Program-made: the position numbers and the translations under genes
Origin: Phycisphaerae bacterium
Lineage (GTDB): Bacteria; Planctomycetota; Phycisphaerae; UBA1845; PWPN01
Assembly: GCA_012729395.1 (NCBI GenBank)
Contig: JAAYDF010000051.1
Location: 1-38,396 of the forward strand
Direction: 5' to 3'
Length of the DNA: 38,396 nt
The notes under the pieces: generated by a model
The model's database searches: none
Seen by the model: the letters and a program-made list of their open reading frames with translations, nothing else
Told to the model about the DNA's origin: nothing
Shown: positions 25,792-34,461 of the stretch, piece by piece
How the letters are laid out: the number at the start of each line of letters is the position of its first letter
Numbering within the stretch: the stretch's first letter is position 1

Positions 25792-27039
25792 ATGCTCATT
25801 CGCTGGTTGTCGGTTTGCGTGTTTCTTGTGGCGGTCCAGGCGGTCGCCACGGCCGCCGATGACTTCGCCATCCGCGACGGCGACACGGTGGTGTTCCTGG
25901 GCGACAGTATTACCGCCGCCCGGACGTACGGCCGGTATATCGAGACGTACACGCTGTTGCGCTACCCGGATCGTCGCGTGCGGTTTATCAACGCGGGGTG
26001 GGGCGGGGATACGGCGGCCGGCGGGCTCGAACGGCTGCAGCGCGACGTGCTCGACCGCGGGGCGACGGTGGTGACCGTGGCCTACGGCGTCAATGACATC
26101 GGCTGGGGCGGGCGGGCCGACGAAGAGCACAAGCAGAAGTACCTCGATGGCATCCGCGGGATCGTCGAGCAGTGCAAGGCCCGCAACGTGCGTGTCTTCA
26201 TCTGCTCGGCGGCCGTCACCGGGGCCGACCCGCACAAAAGCGAGGACGACTTCCTCCAGCGGATGTGTGACGAAGGCATGGCCCTGGCCCGGTCGCTGGG
26301 CGGGGCGAGCATCGACGTGCAGCGGAGCATGCGCGAGGTCCAGAAGCGCGTCTGGGCGGCCAATGAGCGAGTCACCGAACCGGCCAAGAAGGAATCCCTG
26401 CACACCGCCGACGGCATCCACCTCAACGACCTGGGGCAACTTGCGATGGCTTTCGCGATCCTCAAGGGTCTCGGCGCCCCGGCTGACGTGTCGTCGGTGA
26501 CCATTGACGCGGCCGGACCGACGTTGACCGAGGCTCGCGGTTGCCGAGTCACGGAGTTGGGCAAGCAGGGCCAGACGCTGAGCTTCGATCGTCTGGATGA
26601 GGGCCTGCCGTTCAATCTGGCGGCCTTGTGGGTGCTGCACTGTCGGTTTGTGCCCATCCCCGAGGAGTTGAACCGCTACATGCTGCGGGTGACCAATCTG
26701 CCCGCAGGTGAGTACGAACTGGAGGTGGGCGGCCGGCCGGTGGGCACCTTCAGCAGTGAGCGATGGGCGGCGGGGATCAACCTGTCGTCGGCAACGCCCG
26801 ACCCCTGGGAGCCCGGCGGCCCCTGGCATGCCCAGGCGGCCCAGCTATACTTCCACCAGGAGGCTCGCTGGCAACTCGACTTGGCCGGGCAACGCCTGCC
26901 GAGTTACCTCGCCACCCACCCCGACCAAGCTCGCATCGCTCAAGAGCATGAGGAAGTCGCCGCCCGAGCGATGGCATTGCAGCGCATGCTGGTGCGACCT
27001 TATCCTTACCGCTTTGTCATTCGCCCCGCGAGAGGTTAG
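25792..27039 (+). CDS. Secreted SGNH/GDSL hydrolase
   Basis: A 415-residue protein with AAGGA 6 nt before ATG and a clean signal peptide (LIRWLSVCVFLVAVQAVATAA). SGNH blocks: I, FLGDSITA with the nucleophile Ser; II, INAGWGGDT; III, VAYGVNDIG; V, DGIHLN with the catalytic Asp and His. The catalytic domain covers about residues 25-225; the remaining 190 residues hold a beta-rich part (YMLRVTNLPAGEYELEVGG) and a helical end. Family members are extracellular esterases or carbohydrate de-acetylases/esterases. It fits a polysaccharide-degradation role alongside the glycosidase-like gene downstream. All catalytic residues seem intact. Confidence 0.9.
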   Translation: MLIRWLSVCVFLVAVQAVATAADDFAIRDGDTVVFLGDSITAARTYGRYIETYTLLRYPDRRVRFINAGWGGDTAAGGLERLQRDVLDRGATVVTVAYGVNDIGWGGRADEEHKQKYLDGIRGIVEQCKARNVRVFICSAAVTGADPHKSEDDFLQRMCDEGMALARSLGGASIDVQRSMREVQKRVWAANERVTEPAKKESLHTADGIHLNDLGQLAMAFAILKGLGAPADVSSVTIDAAGPTLTEARGCRVTELGKQGQTLSFDRLDEGLPFNLAALWVLHCRFVPIPEELNRYMLRVTNLPAGEYELEVGGRPVGTFSSERWAAGINLSSATPDPWEPGGPWHAQAAQLYFHQEARWQLDLAGQRLPSYLATHPDQARIAQEHEEVAARAMALQRMLVRPYPYRFVIRPARG

Positions 27040-27049
27040 TCTGACGTGT

Positions 27050-27094
27050 GGCACCGGCGTCTCGCCGGTGCCCGGTCGCCACGGGGGGCGACCG
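27050..27094. repeat. Double hairpin, repeat-1 related
   Basis: GGCACCGGCG-TCT-CGCCGGTGCC (27050-27072), a perfect 10-bp stem, is followed directly by CGGTCGCC-ACGGGG-GGCGACCG (27073-27094), a perfect 8-bp stem. It sits between the SGNH and glycosidase-like genes. In one frame it reads CGTGVSPVPGRHGGRP, a peptide I recall as a spurious product of such repeats in planctomycete and verrucomicrobial genomes. Confidence 0.8.
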
Positions 27095-27140
27095 CTACGA
27101 CTGAAACTGTCATCTTGGATTCCCGACTGGAGGTCACGTT

Positions 27141-28352
27141 ATGTTCAGGTTTGCCATCCTTGGCTTGTCCGCGTTTTTGGTGTGCGGTCATCTGCAGACG
27201 GTTTCGGCCGCCGGTCCGGTCCGGTTTCAGCAGGACCGCCTGGCGATCGGCTTCTGGTTCGATCCGCCGGCCGACGAACAGATGGAGGCCCGTTACGCGG
27301 AGATCGCCGAGGCCAACTTCACGCTGGTCATTGGGGGCTTCGGAGCGCGCACGCCCGAGCAGGTTCGGCTTCAGATCGCGCTGTGCGAGAAGTACGATAT
27401 GCGGGCTCTGGTGGCCCGGGCCGGACTCTCGCCGGACCAGCTGCCCACCGGCGACGGGTGCTGGGGCTACATGGTTCGCGATGAACCCAACGCCGCGGAT
27501 TTTCCCGCCCTGGCCGAGATGGTTGCACAGCTTCGCAAGGCCCGCCCGGGCAAGATGGCGTACATCAATCTCTTCCCAAACTACGCCTCGCCCGCGCAGT
27601 TGGGCACGGCCACGTATGACGAGCACGTCGAGCGATTCGCCCGGGAGGTGGACATCGATGTGTTGAGTATGGACCACTACCCGATCATGCGTCCGGAGGC
27701 TGACGGCCGGGATACCTATTGCACCAATCTCGAGGTCATGCGTCGCGTGGCGCTGGAGCGGGACATCCCGTTCTGGAACTTCTTCAACACCATGCCCTTT
27801 GGTCCGCACTCCGACCCGACGGAGGCCCAGCTTCGCTGGCAGATCTACACCTCACTGGCGTACGGGGCCAAGGGTGTTTTATACTTCTGCTACTGGACGC
27901 CGCGGGGCGGCGAGTTTCCCAAGGGCGGGGCGATCATCACCGCCGAGGGCCGACGCACGCGGCACTACGACCAGGCCCGCCGCATCAACGCGGAACTCAA
28001 GAATCTCGGCCCCACGCTGATGCGGCTGACCAGTACCGCCGTCCATCGCGTGCGTGGCGACGACGATCCCAAGAAGGTGCTCGCCGATGCCCCGCTGACG
28101 CCGAGCCCGGGTGAGTACCTCGTCGGCGTATTCCGCCACGCCGACGGCCGGCGGGCTGTATTGCTCAGCAACTATCACTTTGCCTACACCCAGTGGCCGA
28201 CCGTCGCGTTTGCCGTGGACCTCTCCAAGGTGGTCGAGGTCTGCCCGCAGACCGGCCGTGAAGTCCCGGTCCTCGATGACAGCCCGGATATGGAGGGCCT
28301 GCAGCTTTCCCTGGACGCAGGCATGGGGCGGCTGTTTCTGCTGAGCGAATAG
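27141..28352 (+). CDS. Secreted TIM-barrel glycoside-hydrolase-like protein
   Basis: A 403-residue protein with GGAGG 7 nt before ATG and a signal peptide (FAILGLSAFLVCG, cleavage near VSAA). The barrel-like order of strands is visible: RLAIGFWFDPP, FTLVIGGFGA, DMRALVARAG, CWGYMVRDEPN, KMAYINLFPNY, DIDVLSMDHYPI, IPFWNFFNTMPFG, AKGVLYFCYWTP. A beta-rich C-terminal domain follows (GEYLVGVFRHADGRRAVLLSNY). RDEPN is a good candidate acid/base Glu at the end of strand 4, and the SMDHYP and CYW strands fit clan-A-like glycosidases (GH42-like). The exact family and substrate are not recognised. It follows the SGNH hydrolase in the same direction, about 100 nt away across the double hairpin. Confidence 0.72.
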   Translation: MFRFAILGLSAFLVCGHLQTVSAAGPVRFQQDRLAIGFWFDPPADEQMEARYAEIAEANFTLVIGGFGARTPEQVRLQIALCEKYDMRALVARAGLSPDQLPTGDGCWGYMVRDEPNAADFPALAEMVAQLRKARPGKMAYINLFPNYASPAQLGTATYDEHVERFAREVDIDVLSMDHYPIMRPEADGRDTYCTNLEVMRRVALERDIPFWNFFNTMPFGPHSDPTEAQLRWQIYTSLAYGAKGVLYFCYWTPRGGEFPKGGAIITAEGRRTRHYDQARRINAELKNLGPTLMRLTSTAVHRVRGDDDPKKVLADAPLTPSPGEYLVGVFRHADGRRAVLLSNYHFAYTQWPTVAFAVDLSKVVEVCPQTGREVPVLDDSPDMEGLQLSLDAGMGRLFLLSE

Positions 28353-28469
28353 TGCAGCCGCATACGGGTGCGTCGTCCGGGCGAGCCGCCGGGTTTACCC
28401 CGGCGTTTGGCGGGGAAGGCCCCTGGGCCCGTGTGGAAGCGTGCTCACGAAGCAGCGTCTGTACGCGAT

Positions 28470-28495
28470 CCGCACTGCTCAGAGAGCAGCGGCAC
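28470..28495. repeat. Repeat-1 hairpin, inverted copy
   Basis: CTGCTC (28475-28480), loop AGA, GAGCAG (28484-28489). The reverse complement of this stretch matches the GTGGCACTGCTCTGTGAGCAGT form at 22754-22777 with a few changes. It is flanked by other short GC hairpins. Confidence 0.6.
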
Positions 28496-28508
28496 ACGGC
28501 CAACGAGC

Positions 28509-28526
28509 CGCGGGCTTCAGCCCGCG
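28509..28526 (-). terminator. TTCA-loop hairpin over the PEP-CTERM stop
   Basis: CGCGGGC-TTCA-GCCCGCG, a perfect 7-bp stem that includes the stop codon of the minus-strand PEP-CTERM gene. It has no T-tract, so it could be a repeat rather than an intrinsic terminator. Confidence 0.4.
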
Positions 28527-29179
28527 CGGCGTCTCCGGGCGATGAAGCCCAGGCCGACCGTCAGCAGAGCGAGCGTTGCCGGCTCGGGCACGATTCGCAC
28601 GTTGTCCACGCCCACGATCGTGCTCCCGTCCGCGATCACCCGAACCTCCAGCCAACCCACGGACGCCATGAGCCCAGCGAAGCTCGGGGCGAGGTTCTCC
28701 TGCGTCCAGCCGTTGGCTAGTGCGGTGGCGTCGTCCCACGTCGGGTCGAACAGCACGTCGTAGGATGCCCACTGGTTGGCGTTGGGGGCGACCGGCCCGA
28801 AGTCGTAGTACCAGCCGTTCTCGTCCACGGCGCGTCGCAGCCGCAAATGGGCCTCATCGAGCGTTATGTTGAACACGTTCAGGTCGAAGCCCGCTCCGCT
28901 GACCCCGGCGGCCGCGTAGTCGCCCAAGAAGCCGGGCCACACGCTGTTCTGCGTACCGATGTCGAATCCCGGCTCAAGATTCTTGCGAATCTGCACGAAC
29001 CCGCCCGGGTTGCCGGCGCTGTCCACATGGACCTGCACGGTCGCGATGGTACTGCCGATGAACCCATCTTCGTCGGCGTCGAAGGTTGCCACCGTGCCCG
29101 GGACGGCCGCCAGGGCGGTGCCCGCCGCGAACAATCCGCTCAATACCACCAAGCCTGCCAGTCTACTCTCTCTGCCCAT
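28517..29179 (-). CDS. PEP-CTERM sorting-domain protein
   Basis: A 220-residue protein from ATG 29179 (GGGAG 5-6 nt upstream); the frame is open further upstream without signal-peptide character. Signal peptide: LAGLVVLSGLFAAGTALA. The mature part is beta-rich (FDADEDGFIGSTIATVQVHV, DLNVFNITLDEAHLRL, LEVRVIADGSTIVGVDNVRI) and ends with VPEPATLALL, a hydrophobic helix and RRRR, the classic PEP-CTERM signal. Such proteins are exported, then processed by an exosortase (EpsH/XrtA type) for attachment to the surface or extracellular polymer. No exosortase is in the window. The body resembles a jelly-roll or LamG-like module only loosely. Confidence 0.9.
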   Translation of the reverse strand: MGRESRLAGLVVLSGLFAAGTALAAVPGTVATFDADEDGFIGSTIATVQVHVDSAGNPGGFVQIRKNLEPGFDIGTQNSVWPGFLGDYAAAGVSGAGFDLNVFNITLDEAHLRLRRAVDENGWYYDFGPVAPNANQWASYDVLFDPTWDDATALANGWTQENLAPSFAGLMASVGWLEVRVIADGSTIVGVDNVRIVPEPATLALLTVGLGFIARRRRAG

Positions 29180-29410
29180 TGTATCTCCCTCATCTGCTTG
29201 TGCCGGGTCGCCGTGTGTGCGGTGGGGTAGTCTGAAGAGACTTCTTTCCCCTCCGGTGAAAGGCGATACCTGGCATGCTCCGGAATGGGGCCGGCCCGAT
29301 GCCGGCTCACGGGGGGATGGTAGGGGCGCCGATCGCCAAAGCAAGGGGAAAATGCCAAGATTGCAGCGAGAATGTACCTGTCCCGCGACAGAGGCGCGAG
29401 GTAGGAAGTG

Positions 29411-30559
29411 TTACTTCCTTCCCGGTCGCACGAAGAGATTGCCGGGCAGTTGCCGGGCCAGCCCGCGCAACTGCAGGCCGATCAACGCCGCCGAAACGCG
29501 CGAGGCCGGCAATCCGGTCTGCTCGGCGATCGCCTCGATGGTCCGCTCGTCGGTGCTCAGTGTACCCAGGACGGCCTGCTCGGCATCGTTGAGCCCGGCT
29601 GCGGCGGGCGCCGGCGACGCGTCTTCGTCGGGAGTCGATGATCCGCCGCGTAGTGCGTCGCCCACTTCGCCCAGCTCGTTGATGATGTCCTCGACGCAGG
29701 TCACCAGCTTGGCGTGTTGGTCGCGGATCAGGCAGTTGGTGCCTTGCGACGTTTCCACGTCCACGCGTCCGGGCAGGGCGAAGACCTCACGGTTGTACTC
29801 GCTGGCCAGCCGGGCGGTAGTCAGCGAGCCGCTCCGTCGGGCGGCTTCGATCACCAACACGCCCAACGACAGCCCGGCGATCAACCGATTTCGCGGCAGG
29901 AAATTCGAGCCGTTGGGAGCGGTGGCCATCGGCAGTTCACTCACCAGGGCGCCCTGGGCTGCGATTTTGTCCGCCAGCTCCTCGTGCTCAGGCGGGTAGA
30001 GGTTCGCCAATCCGTTGCCCAGGACCGCCAGTGTCCGCCCACCGGCCGCGAGCGCACCTTTGTGCGATTCGCCGTCGACTCCACGGGCGAGCCCGGACAC
30101 GATGGTGACGCCCTGTGACGCCAACTGGTAGCTGAGTCGGTGGGCCTGCTCGCGCCCGTACAGCGAACAGCGACGGGCCCCGACCACGCCGATGGCCACC
30201 GTGTCTTCCGGCTCCAGCCGCCCGCGGACGTACAGGCAGATGGGCGGGTCGGTGACGTGCTTGAGGGGAGCCGGGTATTCCTCGTCGTCACGGCAGAGGA
30301 TGCGGACGCCGTGACGGGCCGCCAAATCGACTTCCTGCCGCACGTCGGCTGAGTCCCGCCCTCGGGCAATCTGGGTGGCTCGGGCAGGGCCGATGCCGTC
30401 GACCCCTTCAAGCTGTTGGGCGTTGGCTCCCAGGGCCGCCTGGGCCGACCCGAAGTACTCGATCAGCCGGCCAAAAAGGATCGGGCCGACCTCCGGCGTC
30501 AGAGACCAACGAAGATGCTCAATGGCCGCGGATGAGGCGATCTGGGTGTGGTCGTCCAA
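29411..30559 (-). CDS. dprA: DNA-processing protein DprA (Smf)
   Basis: About 382 residues. The TTG at 30559 is preferred because AGGAG lies 6 nt upstream; another TTG at 30583 is possible. Domains: an N-terminal SAM/HhH-like region (GSAQAALGANAQQLEGVDGIGPARATQIA), a central Rossmann-like domain with IGVVGARRCSLYGREQAHRLS, GLARGVDGESHKGAL, LAVLGNGLANLYPPEH, FLPRNRLIAGLS and RSGSLTTARLASEYNREVFALPG, and a C-terminal winged helix (ERTIEAIAEQTGLPASRVSAALIGLQLRGL). DprA loads RecA on incoming single-stranded DNA during transformation and recombination. All conserved blocks are there. It stands alone; topA, its frequent neighbour, is not adjacent. Confidence 0.96.
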   Translation of the reverse strand: MDDHTQIASSAAIEHLRWSLTPEVGPILFGRLIEYFGSAQAALGANAQQLEGVDGIGPARATQIARGRDSADVRQEVDLAARHGVRILCRDDEEYPAPLKHVTDPPICLYVRGRLEPEDTVAIGVVGARRCSLYGREQAHRLSYQLASQGVTIVSGLARGVDGESHKGALAAGGRTLAVLGNGLANLYPPEHEELADKIAAQGALVSELPMATAPNGSNFLPRNRLIAGLSLGVLVIEAARRSGSLTTARLASEYNREVFALPGRVDVETSQGTNCLIRDQHAKLVTCVEDIINELGEVGDALRGGSSTPDEDASPAPAAAGLNDAEQAVLGTLSTDERTIEAIAEQTGLPASRVSAALIGLQLRGLARQLPGNLFVRPGRK

Positions 30560-31062
30560 GGGCCGCTCCTGTGGATGAGTCAAGCTTCAGTTGAGCCGGC
30601 AAGGTACCAGCAGGCTCCCATCCCGACAAGCTCAGCAGCCGGTCTACCCATCGAGGAACCCGCGAACCGGTTCGTTCGGTCCGCGGGGCCACGGTCCAGG
30701 TCGCTCGATACGGGGAGGGGGCTCGAAGGTTGACGAGGGCGGGCGGTTTTGCCACACTATCCGTATTGGGCGTGAGGTGGTCATCGCCCTCGCACCGGTT
30801 TGCGAGCCTGAAAGGCCCGTTCTGTCAGCCCAGGCCGAGGGTCTGGGAACCGGATAACATCCTCCGGGTCGGCCCGGTAGGGGCCGTTTGCTCTGATGAG
30901 GCATTGTGCCGCGTGGGCGCTCGCGATGCAGCCCGCCGGTGGCATGATGCCGGCGCCCGAGTTGTGCTCGTGGACTGTCGCCGAGAGCATTTGACAGCAT
31001 GCCGGGGAACGCGGTCGTTGCGGGGCGGCGCCGTCAATACTAACTAACAGAGAGGCAAGCTT
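30560..31062. other. Intergenic region between divergent dprA and efp
   Basis: About 500 bp without a convincing frame. A TTGACA occurs near 30990 but has no -10 at the right distance. AGAGAGG lies 7 nt before the efp ATG. A fragment near 30646-30672 resembles one arm of repeat 2 without its partner. Confidence 0.5.
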
Positions 31063-31626
31063 ATGTCCGTCAAGGTGAGTGAACTGCGCAAAGGCCAAGT
31101 GATCATGTACGAAGGCATCATGTACACGATCAAGGATATGCAGCATGTGGCCAAGGGAAACTGGCGCAGCTACTACCAGGTCAAGCTCAAAGATTTCAAA
31201 ACCGGTCGGATCATCGACCAACGCATGGCCGTGGATGATCGCATCGAGACCGTCTTCGTCCAGACCAAACCCTACGAGTATCTCTACCGCGACGGAACGG
31301 ACTACGTGCTTGCCGATGTCGACACCTACGACCAGATCCCCGTGCCCGCGGATACCTTCGGCGACGCGATCCGGTTCCTCAAGGAGAACACCCGGGTGAC
31401 CTGCGAGGTCATCGACGGGGTGATCGTGAACGCCGAGCTGCCCAATACCGTCGAGCTGCTGGTGACGGACACGCCGCCCGGGATCAAGGGCGCCACGGCT
31501 ACGAACCAGAACAAGGAAGCCATCCTCGAGACAGGTGCCAAGGTCAAGGTTCCGCCCTTCGTCGAGATCGGCGAGCTCATCCGTGTGGATACGCGCACGG
31601 GCGAGTACCTCGAACGAGCCAAGTAG
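31063..31626 (+). CDS. efp: Elongation factor P, Asn-tip variant
   Basis: A 187-residue, full-length EF-P: an N-terminal KOW-like domain (residues 1-62), then two OB domains ending PPFVEIGELIRVDTRTGEYLERA. It binds between the ribosomal P and E sites and relieves stalling at proline runs. The tip of the domain-I loop reads HVAKGNWRSYYQVK. Aligned without gaps to E. coli (VKPGKGQAFARVK), the modified Lys34 position holds Asn33. Thus the EpmA/beta-lysylation and EarP/rhamnosylation routes could not act on this residue; Lys31 or Arg35 nearby might take over. No modification gene is next to it. It is likely followed by the hairpin terminator at 31737-31767. Confidence 0.96.
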   Translation: MSVKVSELRKGQVIMYEGIMYTIKDMQHVAKGNWRSYYQVKLKDFKTGRIIDQRMAVDDRIETVFVQTKPYEYLYRDGTDYVLADVDTYDQIPVPADTFGDAIRFLKENTRVTCEVIDGVIVNAELPNTVELLVTDTPPGIKGATATNQNKEAILETGAKVKVPPFVEIGELIRVDTRTGEYLERAK

Positions 31627-31736
31627 GGCTGTTCGTTCTCGCATTCCTCTCCATCAACGCAGGGTGCGAACGTCCTCGGCGGCCATCGGCTTGACTGGCG
31701 AACGGGGTTGTCGCATCGTCATCCCGCCCAAAGCAA

Positions 31737-31767
31737 GATGCCCAGCACGCGGCACGTGCTGGGCATC
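31737..31767. terminator. Bidirectional hairpin terminator
   Basis: GATGCCCAGCACG (31737-31749) and CGTGCTGGGCATC (31755-31767) form a perfect 13-bp stem around CGGCA, between the convergent efp and HEAT-repeat genes. There is no long T-tract on either side, so termination is inferred from position and stem strength. Confidence 0.65.
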
Positions 31768-31793
31768 GTAGATTCTCAGGAACCATGATCCGG

Positions 31794-34163
31794 TCAGTTG
31801 GCCCGGCTCTGCAGGATGATCTGGGCGGCTTGGTCGCCGGGGAGATTGATCGCTCCCAAGGCGGCACTGGCCGCGGTCCGAATTTCGAGATCAGGGCCGG
31901 CGAAAGCTTGCTCAGTGAGTCGCTGGATCATGGCCGGCTCCAGTTTCGGGCCGGCTTGCCGTGCCGACTCCGCCAGCGCGGCGAAGGCCACCTTCCGCAG
32001 GTCACTGCTGTGGTCCTCGGCGAGAGCGGCCAAGGCGATGGCTTGCTGGGCGGGGGCCGTCGGGAGTTCAGCAAGCACCTTCAGTACGGTCATCCGCAGG
32101 GTCTCTGATGGATGCGCCAGGGCGGCGGTGAGTGTGGGCTCGGCCATGCCGACGTTGAAGATCGGGCTGCCGGCCTGAGCGATCCGCAGCAGGGCTTGGG
32201 CGGCGTCAAGGGCCAGAGCCTCGCTTGCTTCTTCATCAAGCTCGTCCATGCGAGCCGCAGCCGCGACTTGGGCGTGTTTCTCGAGCAGCAGCTCGGCGAA
32301 GCCCGGAGCGGTCGGGCCATTTCCGTCGACCACGAGCACATGTCCCACGGGGCGTTCGAGCTCCGCCAAGCGGTCCAGCACCGGAGCGTCGCCCTCCTTG
32401 ATGTAGACGACGATGGGCACCAAGCCGAAGCGTGCGTCCTCGGCCAACGTGCGGATGGCCTCGATCAGCGAGGGGTGAGCTAAGTTGCTGGCCAGGAAGA
32501 TCCCATCCAAGTAAGTGCGTTCCTGGTGGGCTCGGGCGAGGATGGTATTGAGTCGGTCGCCAGCTAACACCTCGGCGCCGGTTTTCTGCAGGCCGTCGGC
32601 GAGGTTCTTGCGGCCCGCCTCGTCGGGGTCGACGAGCAGGTAGTACCGCTGGCCGGTCAGCCCCAGGGCCGACGCCAGGATGGGGACGACCTCATCGGCA
32701 CCCCGGAATACGCCACCCGGCAGGGCGTGGGCCAGGGCCAGGGCGGCCTTGGTTCGCACCAACAGGTCGGGGAAACGCAACGCGGCCGCGAGGCTCATGT
32801 CGGGAGCGCTGTCGGTGCCTACCATGGCCGCGGGGCCCGCTACGCGGTTCAGTGCCGCGATGGCGCCCAGGGCCACCTCGCGATCCCGGTCGCGGATCGC
32901 TCGCCGTAGGACCATCTGGCTGTGGGCCGGGCCGGCGCACCGGGCGAAGTAGACGCTCCGCAGGAAATCGCCTGGGCGGGTCAGGTCCGCCGTCTGGGCG
33001 ACCTCTTCAGCTTGCACGTCGAGTCCCAGCCGGGCTTCCCGTCGGAAGTTCGCCGCCAACCACAGGGCGACGACCTCCGACTGGTCCTGTCGCAGGGCCA
33101 GCGACTGCTCGCAACTCCGCATGCACATGACCAGCGAGAAGATGTCCCTTGGGACCTCGATCGGTGCCACCATGTCCTGTCGGGCGACCCAGACATTGGC
33201 CCGATCCTCGCGTGGGTCGGGCTGGAGGGACTCGATGTCGGCGTAGTACTGCTCGGCCAGTTCGGCCAGGAGGACGGCGGCGGGCCGATCCAGAATGGCC
33301 GGGTCCGGTACGACAAGCTGTCGTATCGCCGTCGCCGCGGCTTGGCGGACCGCCTCGTTGGTCTTCGGATCGGTCGCCAGTCGCTTCAGGTAGGGCAGGC
33401 TCTGCGGGTACCCGATCTTGCCCAGGGCGTCGACCACCAGCCGCTGGAGCACCGGGTTGCCCATGTCCAGGGCCGCGATCAGCGGGTTGAGTGCCCGCTT
33501 GCCGAGTTCGGGCAGGGCCTTGATCACGAAGGGCCGCAGGTCGGCTTGGGCCGGGTCGGTCAGGGCGGTCAGCAGCCAGGGCACGGCATATTCGCCGGAC
33601 TCCAGCAGGCGCTCCATGGCCGTCGCCTGCTGCGTCGGCGTGCCCGCCAGGAAGCGGATGCTCTCGCTGATGCGGGCAGGGTTTTGCCGCTCGCCCAGGT
33701 GGGCGGCGCGGATCAGGTCCAGGATCTTGCGGGCGTTATCGGCGATCGACGTGTTGTTGATGATGAGTAGCAGGACGTCGATGCTGTCCTTGTACCGGTC
33801 GGTGAGGTCCAGCAGTTGCCGTGCGCCGGCCTCGGAGAGCGGGGCCAGGTCGGGGTTCTTGAGCAGGGCCTCGGCGTAACGGTCGGCGATGTCGAACTGC
33901 CCGATCAGGGCGAAGTGCAGGTAGCTGGAGAAGTCGTTCTCCAGTGCGTTGTCTGCCACTCGCTCGCTCGCCTCAGCGACGGGTGGGGCCTGGTCGGCCA
34001 CCTCCTCGTCCTCGGGCTCCATCGCTTCCGCCTGGACCCCGGGGTCTTCATCTCCCGGCGTTTGTGCCTGGAGCGTGCTTCCCCATCCCGCGAGGAGCAG
34101 GGCTCCCACACACCCGCAGCGTACCCACCACTTCCATCCTCCGTCCCAGCAGCAGCGTCCCAT
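31794..34163 (-). CDS. Secreted HEAT-repeat protein with receiver-like insert
   Basis: A 789-residue protein with GGAGG 6 nt before ATG and a signal peptide (CVGALLLAGWGSTLQA). An acidic linker (about 35-70) leads to HEAT/PBS-like alpha-repeats (about 150-310: YAVPWLLTALTDPAQADLRP, LNPLIAALDMGNPVLQRLVVDALGKIG), with more at about 400-480 and 670-780. Between them, at about 500-640, an alternating strand-helix stretch resembles a receiver fold: YYLLVDPDEAGRKNLADGL, GTEVLAG-like strand 2, YLDGIFLASNL, LVPIVVYIKEG. No phosphoacceptor Asp sits at strand 3 (IFLAS). Most likely an exported scaffold for protein assembly; a named function cannot be given. It is monocistronic, convergent with efp. Confidence 0.85.
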   Translation of the reverse strand: MGRCCWDGGWKWWVRCGCVGALLLAGWGSTLQAQTPGDEDPGVQAEAMEPEDEEVADQAPPVAEASERVADNALENDFSSYLHFALIGQFDIADRYAEALLKNPDLAPLSEAGARQLLDLTDRYKDSIDVLLLIINNTSIADNARKILDLIRAAHLGERQNPARISESIRFLAGTPTQQATAMERLLESGEYAVPWLLTALTDPAQADLRPFVIKALPELGKRALNPLIAALDMGNPVLQRLVVDALGKIGYPQSLPYLKRLATDPKTNEAVRQAAATAIRQLVVPDPAILDRPAAVLLAELAEQYYADIESLQPDPREDRANVWVARQDMVAPIEVPRDIFSLVMCMRSCEQSLALRQDQSEVVALWLAANFRREARLGLDVQAEEVAQTADLTRPGDFLRSVYFARCAGPAHSQMVLRRAIRDRDREVALGAIAALNRVAGPAAMVGTDSAPDMSLAAALRFPDLLVRTKAALALAHALPGGVFRGADEVVPILASALGLTGQRYYLLVDPDEAGRKNLADGLQKTGAEVLAGDRLNTILARAHQERTYLDGIFLASNLAHPSLIEAIRTLAEDARFGLVPIVVYIKEGDAPVLDRLAELERPVGHVLVVDGNGPTAPGFAELLLEKHAQVAAAARMDELDEEASEALALDAAQALLRIAQAGSPIFNVGMAEPTLTAALAHPSETLRMTVLKVLAELPTAPAQQAIALAALAEDHSSDLRKVAFAALAESARQAGPKLEPAMIQRLTEQAFAGPDLEIRTAASAALGAINLPGDQAAQIILQSRAN

Positions 34164-34341
34164 CGTGGCCTCCGATCAGGGGAACGGCGTCGGCCTTGCC
34201 GGCCGGCCGTCACGAGCGGCATGGTTCCGACTTCGCGGGATTATAAGAGATGCCCCTGTCGCGTCAACGAGGCGGGATGGTCCATCCGGGTGAGCGACGC
34301 CCCGCGGGCGTATTGTCGGCTGTGCCCGGGCAGCCCCCCTT

Positions 34342-34375
34342 CCTGAAAAATAGTGTCACCTGAAAAATAGTGTCA
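34342..34375. repeat. 17-bp unit in perfect tandem
   Basis: CCTGAAAAATAGTGTCA occurs twice in a row (34342-34358 and 34359-34375). The second unit overlaps the left arm of the long palindrome that follows. Confidence 0.9.
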
Positions 34376-34434
34376 GGATGATTTTTCTTGGGACTCCACG
34401 CGGGTGGAGTCCCGGGAAAAATCATCCTGACACT
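34369..34434. repeat. Long palindrome, about 31-bp stem
   Basis: The left arm 34369-34387 (AGTGTCAGGATGATTTTTC) pairs perfectly over 19 bp with 34416-34434. After two T-G wobbles, GGGACTCCAC (34390-34399) pairs with GTGGAGTCCC (34404-34413) over 10 bp, closing a GCGG loop. It lies 3' of the minus-strand methyltransferase gene and 5' of the HEAT gene, so it may act as a terminator; the structure also fits a small mobile palindrome. Confidence 0.9.
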
Positions 34435-34461
34435 GTTTTCATGCGTTGGGGCGACCGGGGA

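Noticed and set aside
30646-30672. Third copy of repeat 2
   Set aside because: Only one arm resembles the family (CATCGAGGAACCCGC); no matching second arm is found.
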